DNA of 64,000 nucleotides from an uncultured Bacilli bacterium (GCA_934101115.1 CAKOPW010000009.1:1-64000); one strand, 5' to 3'; counted from the first letter of the stretch, positions 6,788 through 15,581 are shown. Notes: generated by a model from the letters alone, not told the origin. Numbers and translations: made by a program.

Positions 6788-7543
6788 ATGAGAAAAGTAA
6801 TAACTGATGACTGTCATAAAAAGCAAAGTTTATCTAATAGAATAAAACAGTTGAATAGGTTAAAACAGCTGGGATTTAAATTAGTCTATAGTGAAAATCT
6901 AGAATCTTATAAAGATAAGTATATTTGTATACATTCTTTACCGGATAATTTATTTGATTTAGTTGACTTATTTGACACAAGCAGAATAACTGATGATAAT
7001 AATTTGCTTATCAGTTTTTCTAGAGAAGATTTAGAAAAAATAAGAGAAATGGATGACCAATATCTTAAGGCTGCTGTAATAGTTCGAAGAGTGTTTGCAA
7101 ATGTTTTGGATAAAGCAGGTAATCCGTATATAAATCATTTATATACTGTTTCTATAAGTGAAGATTATATTTCTTCAGTTGCTGGATTATTGCATGATAT
7201 TATAAAGGATACAAATGTAACTGCTTTAGATTTATTAGAGGTTGGAATTGATAGAGACATAGTTGAAACTGTGTTTATTGTTACAAATCCTTTAAAAGAT
7301 GAAATACTTTTAAGTGATGAGGATCGACTTAATGCTTACAATGAAGAAATAGATTCAATTATAAATAGTGGAAATCCACATGCGTTAAGATTAAAGATGC
7401 GTGATATGAAAAATAATTATGATCCAAAAAGATTAGAGCTTTTATCGATAGAACAACAGGAATGGCTTGGAAAAAAATATGGTAATAATTTAAAAAAATT
7501 AGAAAAAGCATTAGAAAGTAGGAATAAAGATGATAGATATTAA
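6788..7543 (+). CDS. HD-domain protein related to SpoT/MESH1 (p)ppGpp hydrolases, altered active site
   Basis: In this 251-residue protein, YINHLYTVS, LLHDIIKDTNV (H136, D137) and LKMRDMKNN correspond to the metal ligands of the SpoT/MESH1 HD fold (two His, Asp, Asp). In active hydrolases the HD is followed by a catalytic Glu-Asp pair (HDxxED). Here it is HDIIKD, with Lys140 in place of Glu. The N-terminal 75 residues are unrelated and unassigned, and no synthetase domain is present. ATG 6788 is chosen because AAGGAG ends five bases before it; a GTG at 6782 overlaps that site. The gene lies between the serine T-box and serS and overlaps serS by 14 bases, so it is induced by serine starvation. 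Role is inferred; hydrolase activity is doubtful. Confidence 0.75.
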   Translation: MRKVITDDCHKKQSLSNRIKQLNRLKQLGFKLVYSENLESYKDKYICIHSLPDNLFDLVDLFDTSRITDDNNLLISFSREDLEKIREMDDQYLKAAVIVRRVFANVLDKAGNPYINHLYTVSISEDYISSVAGLLHDIIKDTNVTALDLLEVGIDRDIVETVFIVTNPLKDEILLSDEDRLNAYNEEIDSIINSGNPHALRLKMRDMKNNYDPKRLELLSIEQQEWLGKKYGNNLKKLEKALESRNKDDRY

Positions 7544-8819
7544 ATTAATAAGAGAAAATAAAGAATTAGTAAAAGAGAATATAAAGAAAAAATTTCAGGA
7601 TGAAAAATTACCTTTAGTTGATGAAATATATGATTTAGATAATGAGTATAGAGATACTAAACTAAAAATGGATACTATGCGTGCTGAAAAAAATAAATTA
7701 AGTTCTGAAATTGGAAACTTAATGCGTGATGGAAAAAGTGAAGAAGCTGAAGCAATAAAGACAAAAGTATCCACTATGGGAAGTGAAATAGATACTTTAA
7801 CTTCTAGAGAAGAAGAACTAAGCAAAATAATTAAGGAAAAAATGATGGTTATTCCAAATATTGTTGCTCAAGATGTTCCAGTAGGTAAAGATGATTCAGA
7901 AAATGTTGAGTTAAAAAGATTTGGAGAAGCAACTGTACCAGCTTATGAAATACCATATCATGCTGATATTCTTGAAAGCATTGATGGACTAGATAAAGAA
8001 GCAAGCGGTAGAACAAGTGGAAATGGTTTCTATTATTTAATGGGTGATGCTGCAAGACTTTCAAGTGCAATGCTTGCATATGCAAGAGACTTCATGGTAC
8101 AAAAGGGTTTCACTTATTGTATTCCTCCATTTATGATTAGAAGTGACGTTGTAACTGGTGTTATGAGTTTTACTGAAATGGATGCCATGATGTATAAAAT
8201 TGAAGGAGAAGATTTATATTTAATTGGTACAAGTGAACACTCAATGATTGGTAAATTTAAAGATCAATTAATAAAAAAAGAAAGTTTACCTATTTGTATG
8301 ACTTCTTATTCACCTTGTTTTAGAAAAGAAGTAGGTGCTCACGGTATTGAAGAAAGAGGAATATATAGAGTTCATCAATTTGAAAAACAAGAAATGATTG
8401 TTCTATGTGAACCAGAAGATAGTGATGCTTGGTATGAACGTATGTGGAATTTTACAGTTGAATTATTTAGAAGTTTAAATATTCCAGTAAGACAACTTGA
8501 ATGTTGTACTGGAGATTTAGCTGATTTAAAATATAAATCATGTGATGTTGAAGCTTGGAGTCCAAGACAACAAAAGTTTTTTGAAGTAGGTTCTTGTTCA
8601 AATTTAACTGATGCTCAAGCAAGAAGACTTGGTATTCGTGTTAAAAGTGATAAAGGAAATTATTATCTTCATACGCTTAACAATACAGTACTTGCATCTA
8701 CTCGTGCTTTGATTGCTTTAATTGAGAATAACTATAATGAAGATGGAAGTATAACAATTCCTGAACCTTTAAGAATGTATATGTTAGGTCAAGAAAAAAT
8801 TGAACCAAAAAGAAAATAG
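7530..8819 (+). CDS. serS: seryl-tRNA synthetase
   Basis: It charges tRNA-Ser. The N-terminal coiled-coil arm (about residues 1-105) is rich in Lys/Glu, followed by the class II catalytic domain. Motif 2 is CFRKEVGAHG...RVHQFEKQEM and motif 3 is near NTVLASTRALIALIEN. Length 429 is standard. It is the second gene of the T-box operon, overlapping the HD-protein gene. Confidence 0.97.
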   Translation: MIDIKLIRENKELVKENIKKKFQDEKLPLVDEIYDLDNEYRDTKLKMDTMRAEKNKLSSEIGNLMRDGKSEEAEAIKTKVSTMGSEIDTLTSREEELSKIIKEKMMVIPNIVAQDVPVGKDDSENVELKRFGEATVPAYEIPYHADILESIDGLDKEASGRTSGNGFYYLMGDAARLSSAMLAYARDFMVQKGFTYCIPPFMIRSDVVTGVMSFTEMDAMMYKIEGEDLYLIGTSEHSMIGKFKDQLIKKESLPICMTSYSPCFRKEVGAHGIEERGIYRVHQFEKQEMIVLCEPEDSDAWYERMWNFTVELFRSLNIPVRQLECCTGDLADLKYKSCDVEAWSPRQQKFFEVGSCSNLTDAQARRLGIRVKSDKGNYYLHTLNNTVLASTRALIALIENNYNEDGSITIPEPLRMYMLGQEKIEPKRK

Positions 8820-8838
8820 CTAGTTTGCTATTTTTTTT
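8814..8838 (+). terminator. terminator of serS
   Basis: Stem AAATAGC (8814-8820) with GCTATTT (8827-8833), then T run. The serS stop lies in the left arm. Confidence 0.8.
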
Positions 8839-8853
8839 GTAATTAAATATAAT
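8825..8853 (+). promoter_or_regulatory. promoter of the AraC-type gene
   Basis: TTGCTA (8825-8830, inside the serS terminator), 17 bases, TATAAT (8848-8853). Confidence 0.55.
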
Positions 8854-8869
8854 ATATTTGAGGTGAACT

Positions 8870-9664
8870 ATGAATTACAAACTATTAAACGAAGCTGTTC
8901 AATATATTGAAAATCATTTAGATGAAGAAATAGATTATGATAAGTTAAGCAAAATAACAGGAATGAATATTTTTATTTTAGAAAGAATTTTTAATTTTTT
9001 AACTGGAATAACCTTAAAAGAATATATTAAAAGAAGAAGATTAGGTGCTGCCTTTGAAGAAATAAAAAATACTGACAATAAAATTATTGATGTAGCATTT
9101 AAATATCAATTTAATTCAGCAGCCTCTTTTACTCGTGCTTTTAAAAAGCAATTTGCAATTTCTCCAAGCGTATGTCGTAAAGCAGATATAGTTTATCAAA
9201 GTGTGCCAATAATTACTTTTCCCATAGATGATGGAAAATTTAATTTTGATTATGAAATAAAAACGCTTGATCAAAGAGTATTATATTGCTACCATTTATC
9301 TGAAAAAAACCATGATGATTTACTTTATAAAATAAGAAGATTGTTTTGCACTTTAAAACAAGAACAAGATTATTATGAATTAATAGAAAAGGAAATGCTT
9401 TATGGCATTTTTATAAAACACAACGACAAGTATGAATATTATTTAGGAACTTCAATAAAAAATGAAAATTTGGAAGTTTATAAGTTAGATAAAAAGCAGT
9501 ATGTGATATTTAAATTAATTGGTGATAAACAAAATGAAATAGTTTCACTTGAAAAGAAAATCATAAAGTCATGGTATCCATCAACTAGATATAATGCTGA
9601 TAAAAATATCATGATAGAAAATTATTCTAATGATTACACATATATTATGTTACCACTAAAATAG
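8870..9664 (+). CDS. AraC-family transcriptional regulator
   Basis: Two helix-turn-helix units fill the first 100 residues (LDEEIDYDKLSKITGM..., then IIDVAFKYQFNSAASFTRAFKKQF), the AraC/XylS DNA-binding domain placed at the N-terminus. The remaining 160 residues resemble the effector-binding (GyrI-like) half of Rob/SoxS-type regulators by position and length, but I cannot name the ligand. ATG 8870 follows GAGGTG. The next gene downstream is an ABC exporter on the same strand, a plausible but unproven target. Confidence 0.85.
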   Translation: MNYKLLNEAVQYIENHLDEEIDYDKLSKITGMNIFILERIFNFLTGITLKEYIKRRRLGAAFEEIKNTDNKIIDVAFKYQFNSAASFTRAFKKQFAISPSVCRKADIVYQSVPIITFPIDDGKFNFDYEIKTLDQRVLYCYHLSEKNHDDLLYKIRRLFCTLKQEQDYYELIEKEMLYGIFIKHNDKYEYYLGTSIKNENLEVYKLDKKQYVIFKLIGDKQNEIVSLEKKIIKSWYPSTRYNADKNIMIENYSNDYTYIMLPLK

Positions 9665-9736
9665 TTTACATAATTGATATAGAAATTGTAAAGAATCTAG
9701 AGATTAACTTTTTTATAATTGATTTGGTGATTAGTT

Positions 9737-11446
9737 ATGAAAAGTAAATCAATTAATATAATTAAAAAATATTTTTCATTAGTTGGCTATAAGGACTTTA
9801 GTCTGTATGTTTTTATTTTTATATGTTTGATAAATGTTCTTATTGGTTTACTAAAACCTTATTATGAAACATCAACTATTGCTTTGATAACTGATGCATC
9901 TTATTCGATGGTTCTTAAAAATTTGATAGTGCTTTGTTTTATATTAGTAACAAATAAAACTTTATCTTTTATTACAAACGTTTTATATGCTAAATATTTT
10001 AAAAAGGTTTATTCAAAAATCCATCAAATGTTGGTTAAATCAGTATGTGAATTTGATGAGGATTATGGAAGAAAAATTAACAATGGTAAAATTTTAAATT
10101 CGTCTAACCATGACATATTAAATATAGCAGAAATACCATCAATTGTTTTTGAAATGTTTATTGAAATAATAAAGTTGATAATTTTGTTTGTTATATTTTT
10201 TAATAAAAGCTTTTTTGCTTTCTGCTATATTATTTTTGTCTTTTTTATTTATTATATTTTTGCAAAAAAGTGTATTATTAAATCTAATGAGTCGTTAAGA
10301 GAGCAATGTAAATATGCTGATGAATTAACTTCTTTACTTGCTCAATTATTAAGAGGTCTTAAAGATGTCAAAAGTTTAGGACTTTATTTTAAACTTGAAA
10401 ATAAAATGCGTGAATTGAGAGTTAAGTGGGAAAGAAGCTATTATCAAAAAAGAAAATATTTAATAGTAAGGAAAAATGTTGTTTCGCTTTTTGCGGATCT
10501 TGGTAAATTTATCTTAGTTTTTATTTTAATGCATTTTTTGATAAATAAGGAAATTAGTTTAACCATTGTTTTATTGTTAATATCGTATTATGGAAAAATT
10601 AAGGAATCATTAGATACAATTATTTCTTTTTATGTTTCTTTAATGGAAAGATACGTGTCATTTGAACGAGTTAAAGATATTATTGAACATAAAAATAATA
10701 TTTATTTTACTAGTGATACTCTTAGAAAAGATGTATTGGGAGTAGTTGAGTTTAAAAATGTGTCTTTTAAATATGAAGACAAACTAGTTTTAAATGATGT
10801 ATCTTTTAAAATTAAAGAAAATTCTTTAGTAACAATTGTTGGTGAATATGGTTCTGGTAAGACAACAATATTTAATTTGCTTTTAAGACTTTATAAAATT
10901 AGTAGTGGTGAAATATTAATTGATAATTTTGATATATATAAATATTCTAAGGATAAATATAGTTCAATAATAAGTGTGGTAAACCAAAGTACTTTTATGT
11001 TTGATTTTAGTATAAAAGATAATTTGTCTGTAGGGAATTCGACTATAGAAGAACAAATTGAAGTGTGTAAAAAAGTTGGTATACATGATTACATTATTTC
11101 GCTTAAAGATGGTTATGATACTGTACTTAAAGAAAACGCTGATAATCTAAGTGGAGGTCAAAAACAACTTTTATCACTTGCAAGAGTGATGCTTATTAAT
11201 CCTAAAATAATTTTATTTGATGAAGTGACTTCTTCTTTAGATCCAAAAACATCTCATAAAATATTTCAATTAATTAACGAATTAAAGAGAAATCATACTA
11301 TACTTGTTATTACACATAATAAGAAAATTATGAAATTATCTGATAATTTAATACTATTAGAAAAAGGTAAGATTATGGGAATTGGCAATCATGACTCTTT
11401 AATAGACAATAAAACGTATAAAAATTTAGTCGATACTGTAAATTAG
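9737..11446 (+). CDS. ABC exporter, fused membrane and ATPase domains
   Basis: This 569-residue half-transporter has about six membrane spans in residues 15-300, then an ATPase domain. Walker A is GEYGSGKTT, the signature is LSGGQKQLL, Walker B is IILFDEVTSSLD, and a switch His is in VITHNKK. This is the ABC-B (MsbA-like) layout and would work as a homodimer or with a second half-transporter elsewhere. The substrate is unknown. It lies 72 bases after the AraC-type gene and no peptidase domain is present. Confidence 0.88.
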   Translation: MKSKSINIIKKYFSLVGYKDFSLYVFIFICLINVLIGLLKPYYETSTIALITDASYSMVLKNLIVLCFILVTNKTLSFITNVLYAKYFKKVYSKIHQMLVKSVCEFDEDYGRKINNGKILNSSNHDILNIAEIPSIVFEMFIEIIKLIILFVIFFNKSFFAFCYIIFVFFIYYIFAKKCIIKSNESLREQCKYADELTSLLAQLLRGLKDVKSLGLYFKLENKMRELRVKWERSYYQKRKYLIVRKNVVSLFADLGKFILVFILMHFLINKEISLTIVLLLISYYGKIKESLDTIISFYVSLMERYVSFERVKDIIEHKNNIYFTSDTLRKDVLGVVEFKNVSFKYEDKLVLNDVSFKIKENSLVTIVGEYGSGKTTIFNLLLRLYKISSGEILIDNFDIYKYSKDKYSSIISVVNQSTFMFDFSIKDNLSVGNSTIEEQIEVCKKVGIHDYIISLKDGYDTVLKENADNLSGGQKQLLSLARVMLINPKIILFDEVTSSLDPKTSHKIFQLINELKRNHTILVITHNKKIMKLSDNLILLEKGKIMGIGNHDSLIDNKTYKNLVDTVN

Positions 11447-11476
11447 TTGACTCTTTACATAAATATTTACAAATTT

Positions 11477-11506
11477 TGCCCCTAAAATCTTTAATTAGGT
11501 TATAAT
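11477..11506 (+). promoter_or_regulatory. promoter of ftsK
   Basis: TTGCCC (11477-11482), 18 bases, TATAAT (11501-11506). Confidence 0.5.
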
Positions 11507-11524
11507 TATATTAGGGTGAATGGT

Positions 11525-13768
11525 ATGACAAAACGTAAAAAGAAAAAAAGTGCAAATACAACCAATCCAAAGTTCTCTGTAGAAATAACTGGATTAATTT
11601 TAATACTTATAGGAGTAATTGGTCTTGGTGTTTTTGGACCAGTTGGAAATATTATAAAAGATTTTGCTATATTTTTATTTGGTTCATATTATAATATTTT
11701 AATTATTCTTTTACTTATTTTAGGAATGTATATGTTATTTAAAAGAAAAATGCCTAAATTCTTTACGGCAAGATTAATCGGATTTTATTTGATTTTACTT
11801 TCGGGATTAACTTTAGCTCATATGAATTATGTTGAAGGCGGAGAAAAAATAGCCGACGTATTAAACAATTCTATGGAAGTGTTCCTATCTGTAATTAATG
11901 AAAAATTTGTTGGTTTAAGTCAAACAGGTGGAGGAATAATAGGTTTATTTAGTTCATGGGCTTTAGTATCTTTGCTTGATAAAATTGGAACATATATTAT
12001 TGTTTCCGTTGTCATAGCTTTTGGATTAATTTTAATGTTTAATATATCGTTGTCAGATTTATTAGATAATTTTGGCACTTTTGTTGAAAATCGACGTGAA
12101 AAGAGAAAAGAGGCAAAGAAAGCAGCTAAGATAGCTAAGGCAAATAAACAAATGGAAAAAGAAGATGAAGAAGATGATGAAGAGGGCGATAAAGTTGTTA
12201 TTAAATCTGTTGAAGAGTTGAAGAAGTATAAAAATGTTGATGAAGAAGTGCCAGCTCCAACTGCTCCAGTTGCTGACGTTCCTCTAATTAGTATTAATTC
12301 TAATTATCGTTTACCAAAACTGGATGATGTTTTAGATCCATTAAAGAAAAACAAACGTACCAACAGTGATGAATTTATTAAACAAACAAGCATTGCTTTA
12401 CAAAACGTTCTTGCTGATTTTGGTATAACAGGAAAAGTTGTTGCTGTTCATGAAGGACCTACGGTAACCCAATTTGAGGTTGCTGTAAAAAATGGTACAA
12501 AAGTTAGCAAAATAACTGGCCTTTCTAAAGAAATAGCCTTATCTCTTGCTGCTAAAGATGTCCGTATTGAAGCGCCAATTCCAGGTAAAACAACGGTTGG
12601 AGTTGAAATACCTAATAAGATAACTGTTGGAGTACAAGTAAGAGAGGTAATTCAAGATAAGCAAAAAGAAATGATGTCAATGAAACTCCCTGTTTCTTTA
12701 GGAAAAGATATTAATGGTAATAACTGTATAGCTGATCTTGCTAAAACACCACACTTACTAGTTGCTGGTTCTACTGGATCAGGTAAATCTGTATGTATAA
12801 ACTCATTTATCAATAGTTTACTTATTACTAAACGACCAGATGAAGTAAAACTTGTATTGGTTGACCCAAAAAAAGTTGAACTTTCAAATTATAATGGCGT
12901 ACCACATCTATTGTGTCCTGTTGTAACTGATCCTAAAAAGGCAAGTATTGCCTTACAAAATATTGTAAAAGAAATGGAAAAACGTTACGACATGTTTGCT
13001 GATGAAAAGGTAAAAAATATAGTTGGATATAATGAAAAAATGAGCGCATTGATGAAGAAAAATCCTGAGGATAAAACAATTCATTTAATGAGTTACATTG
13101 TAGTAATCATTGATGAACTTGCTGATTTGATGTTAGTTGCATCAAAAGAAGTAGAGGACTCAATTATGAGAATTACTCAAATGGCAAGAGCAGCTGGAAT
13201 TCATTTGATAGTTGCAACTCAAAGACCTTCAACTGATGTTATCACTGGTGTTGTAAAAGCAAATATTCCATCACGTATTGCTTTTGCTGTTGCTTCACAA
13301 ATTGATTCAAGAACTATTCTTGATATGGGTGGTGCTGAAAAACTTTTAGGTAAAGGTGATATGCTTTACAAACCAATGGGAGAAAATACTCCGCTTAGAA
13401 TTCAAGGTAACTTTATAAGTGATGAAGAAATAGAAAGAGTAATCGCCTATACTTCTAAAGAACAAGTTGCCTCATATGATGAATCAATTACTCAAATGAG
13501 TCAAAATACTGAATCAATTTCAACTGCTGGAGTAGGTGGAAGAGATACTTCAGAAGATGATCCTCTTTACAATGAAATTGTTGATTTTGCAATTGAAACT
13601 GGTAAAGTATCAGCATCTTTATTACAACGAAGATTTAGACTTGGATATAATCGTGCTGCAAGAATCGTTGATCTACTTGAAGAAAGAGGAGTAATTGGAC
13701 CATCAAATGGTTCAAAACCAAGAGAAGTTTTAATTAAAATGGATAAACAGGAAGATACTGATGATTAG
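11525..13768 (+). CDS. ftsK: DNA translocase FtsK/SpoIIIE
   Basis: This septal DNA pump clears chromosome from the closing septum. Four membrane spans occupy the first 170 residues. A charged linker (EDEEDDEEGD) is shorter than in E. coli. The motor domain has Walker A GSTGSGKS at about residue 418 and Walker B IVVIIDELADLM. The C-terminal 65 residues are the winged-helix gamma domain (LLQRRFRLGYNRAARIVDLL) that reads polar KOPS/SRS sites. ATG 11525 is preferred over GTG 11516, which is part of the AGGGTG ribosome site. Confidence 0.96.
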   Translation: MTKRKKKKSANTTNPKFSVEITGLILILIGVIGLGVFGPVGNIIKDFAIFLFGSYYNILIILLLILGMYMLFKRKMPKFFTARLIGFYLILLSGLTLAHMNYVEGGEKIADVLNNSMEVFLSVINEKFVGLSQTGGGIIGLFSSWALVSLLDKIGTYIIVSVVIAFGLILMFNISLSDLLDNFGTFVENRREKRKEAKKAAKIAKANKQMEKEDEEDDEEGDKVVIKSVEELKKYKNVDEEVPAPTAPVADVPLISINSNYRLPKLDDVLDPLKKNKRTNSDEFIKQTSIALQNVLADFGITGKVVAVHEGPTVTQFEVAVKNGTKVSKITGLSKEIALSLAAKDVRIEAPIPGKTTVGVEIPNKITVGVQVREVIQDKQKEMMSMKLPVSLGKDINGNNCIADLAKTPHLLVAGSTGSGKSVCINSFINSLLITKRPDEVKLVLVDPKKVELSNYNGVPHLLCPVVTDPKKASIALQNIVKEMEKRYDMFADEKVKNIVGYNEKMSALMKKNPEDKTIHLMSYIVVIIDELADLMLVASKEVEDSIMRITQMARAAGIHLIVATQRPSTDVITGVVKANIPSRIAFAVASQIDSRTILDMGGAEKLLGKGDMLYKPMGENTPLRIQGNFISDEEIERVIAYTSKEQVASYDESITQMSQNTESISTAGVGGRDTSEDDPLYNEIVDFAIETGKVSASLLQRRFRLGYNRAARIVDLLEERGVIGPSNGSKPREVLIKMDKQEDTDD

Positions 13769-13798
13769 TTCTTCCTTTTTTATTTGACATCATCAAAT

Positions 13799-13828
13799 TT
13801 GACAAAAGTGTTAACTTTGTGTTAAGAT
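13799..13828 (+). promoter_or_regulatory. promoter upstream of the 13904 gene
   Basis: TTGACA (13799-13804), 18 bases, TAAGAT (13823-13828). A second extended -10 TGGTATAAT lies at 13861-13869, so two start points are possible. Confidence 0.5.
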
Positions 13829-13903
13829 AGGTCTCACATATCGAAATAAAGCCTAGTATTTGGTATAATTGATGTGTAATGTAGAATAAGGGGGATTATA
13901 ATT

Positions 13904-14323
13904 ATGAAAGGATTTATTCTCGATTACATTAATGAAAATGAGTTTAGAAAATTAGAGAGAGCATTAAAGAAATATAATATGCTTGCTTTTAAAAAATTAA
14001 ATTTTGAATACTACCCATCTTTACGTAAGGGAGAATTTTTAGGTGAATTAGTATCAACTGATACAAAAAAATGTACAGAGACCTATGAATTAAAATTACC
14101 AAGTGATCATCTATTTACTCAAGTTCATGGTGAAGTAAAATTGAGATATATTGTTTATAAAGATCAAAATGTTGTTATGCTTGAAACTATTGAACCAAGA
14201 GATATTTTACTTGAGGGACATGTTGCTGAGTTAACGACTTATAAAGGTGTAATGATTTCAAAAGCAAATGCTGATAAAGATAAATTCATGGTAAATTTAT
14301 TTTCTGCTATGGATCATAAATAA
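13904..14323 (+). CDS. uncharacterised protein, 139 aa
   Basis: I do not recognise it. It is a soluble alpha/beta protein with no signal peptide, membrane span or cysteine cluster. A GGGGGATT site precedes the ATG. It has its own promoter(s) and an ideal terminator, so it is monocistronic. Codon use is like its neighbours. Confidence 0.7.
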   Translation: MKGFILDYINENEFRKLERALKKYNMLAFKKLNFEYYPSLRKGEFLGELVSTDTKKCTETYELKLPSDHLFTQVHGEVKLRYIVYKDQNVVMLETIEPRDILLEGHVAELTTYKGVMISKANADKDKFMVNLFSAMDHK

Positions 14324-14346
14324 AATCTCTTTGGAGATTTTTTTTT
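14323..14346 (+). terminator. terminator of the 13904 gene
   Basis: Stem AAATCTC (14323-14329) with GAGATTT (14334-14340), then T run. The last T bases begin the next -35. Confidence 0.85.
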
Positions 14347-14373
14347 GACAAAATTTGAAAATTAATATATTAT
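14345..14373 (+). promoter_or_regulatory. promoter of the 14406 gene
   Basis: TTGACA (14345-14350), 17 bases, TATTAT (14368-14373). The start of transcription near 14380 rules out any CDS start before it. Confidence 0.7.
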
Positions 14374-14405
14374 ATACAACTATAAAAAGAGGGGAACTTT
14401 TGGTT

Positions 14406-14600
14406 ATGGATGTATATAGAAAAAGAGAAAAAATTAAATATAATAATCAATTATTTCAAATTATTGAAAGAAATGATAAAAAATTAGGTTTCTTAAAAAT
14501 AAAATATGATGGAGATAATGTCGTTTATGAATATCCAACAGCTTATGAATTTTTGCATTTAAGCAGTTTCATGAATAAAAAAAACAGAATAAAATTCTAG
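14406..14600 (+). CDS. small uncharacterised protein, 64 aa
   Basis: The protein is basic and rich in Lys, Tyr and Asn (MDVYRKREKIKYNN). The frame runs back to 14355, but the promoter at 14345-14373 and the AGAGGGGA site at 14389-14395 place the start at ATG 14406 (TTG 14400 possible). Its stop overlaps the stop of the convergent nuclease gene by four bases. Function unknown. Confidence 0.55.
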   Translation: MDVYRKREKIKYNNQLFQIIERNDKKLGFLKIKYDGDNVVYEYPTAYEFLHLSSFMNKKNRIKF

Positions 14601-15343
14601 TTATTTTTGGAGTTAATAAGTTTAAAGATGGAACTAATGCCATCCTTTTTTATCGCAAAAATTAGTCCTTTATTTCTGTTTTTTCCAAGTAAATTACTTG
14701 AGCGATCAAATCTTAGGGAAATTGTTATCTTTAAATCATCATTTTTGATTGCTTTTATAAAGTTTTCAAAATCTTTTAAAATATAACAATCAATTTGATA
14801 ATATCTATAATATAAATTATTATCTTCTTTTTTCTTACTAGCTTTTATTAGCACCATTTTTTTGATTTTAATATCTGCTCTGGTTTTAATAGTATAAAAG
14901 TCAATGTATCCAATTTTATCTATTAAAATTTTATCTTGATTATAAACATAAGTGACTATTCCGTCATCAAGTACTTTTAATTCAAAGTAGTAATCACCGT
15001 ATTCTATTAATTCATTGTATTTTAAAGCGAGATTAAATACTTTTCTATCTTTATAAACTCTATCGTAAATTCCATAGTTGTTTAAAATGTAATCGCTTTC
15101 ATACTCATGATATCCAATAAATGTAGATGAGAACAAAGAAACTGGAAAGTTACTAAACCTTGTACTTGTTTTTATTTCTATTTCTTTATAATCTGGAAAT
15201 ATAGAAGTGTTAGGATTTATATTAAGAAGATGCTCGAATGTAAGTCCACAGGAATTATATGGATTATTATTGATCGCTTTAATATATCCTTTAGAACTAA
15301 TATCTTTGAATAATTTAATTATATCCTCAAAATCTCTTTTCAT
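14597..15343 (-). CDS. MvaI/BcnI-like restriction endonuclease, no partner methylase
   Basis: The N-terminus (FEDIIKLFKDISSKGYI..., then GLTFEHLL and PDYKEIEIKTST) matches the MvaI/BcnI family. The PD-(D/E)xK catalytic residues appear as D51, E56 and K58, with the D-x4-E-x-K spacing of MvaI. The protein is 248 residues, close to the family size. MvaI and BcnI work as monomers that nick each strand in turn, and the fold is close to MutH. No cytosine or adenine DNA methylase is adjacent; the methyltransferase at 4427-5197 does not look like a DNA methylase. It could be an orphan restriction enzyme, a nicking repair enzyme, or have a distant partner. The gene is monocistronic, next to two tRNA genes on the opposite strand. 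Confidence 0.72.
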   Translation of the reverse strand: MKRDFEDIIKLFKDISSKGYIKAINNNPYNSCGLTFEHLLNINPNTSIFPDYKEIEIKTSTRFSNFPVSLFSSTFIGYHEYESDYILNNYGIYDRVYKDRKVFNLALKYNELIEYGDYYFELKVLDDGIVTYVYNQDKILIDKIGYIDFYTIKTRADIKIKKMVLIKASKKKEDNNLYYRYYQIDCYILKDFENFIKAIKNDDLKITISLRFDRSSNLLGKNRNKGLIFAIKKDGISSIFKLINSKNN

Positions 15344-15445
15344 TATTTCCTCCTTTCATAATTTTGCTATTATAGATGGTTGATCTTGTAGTTTTTGTCG
15401 AAAAAAGGAATTATTAAGAAAAAGAATATTTTATCAAAAAAGTAC

Positions 15446-15474
15446 TTGCAACCGACCGCCGGTTATGATATATT
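15446..15474 (+). promoter_or_regulatory. tRNA operon promoter with a GC-rich dyad in the spacer
   Basis: TTGCAA (15446-15451), 17 bases, TATATT (15469-15474). The spacer contains the inverted repeat AACCG-N5-CGGTT (15450-15464), unusual in this AT-rich DNA. Confidence 0.55.
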
Positions 15475-15504
15475 TAATGAGTAGTACGTTGGTGACTATA
15501 GTTT

Positions 15505-15581
15505 GGATCTTTAGCTCAGTTGGTTAGAGCATCCGGCTCATAACCGGGCGGTCGTAGGTTCGAGTCCTACAAGATCCACCA
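15505..15581 (+). tRNA. tRNA-Ile2 (anticodon CAU, lysidine type)
   Basis: Full cloverleaf: acceptor GGATCTT/AAGATCC, D arm with AGTTGGTTA, anticodon loop CTCATAA, T arm GTAGG-TTCGAGT-CCTAC and encoded CCA. The CAU anticodon could mean Met. However, the body (GGAyCTTTAGCTCAG start, GTAGG T stem) closely resembles the Bacillus tRNA-Ile2 as I recall it and differs from elongator Met. The G1-C72 pair excludes the initiator. If Ile2, C34 would be changed to lysidine by TilS to read AUA. Confidence 0.85.

Noticed and set aside
13769..13903. Possible riboswitch or leader RNA after ftsK
   Set aside because: Two promoter-like elements are present but no conserved aptamer or terminator pair is visible.
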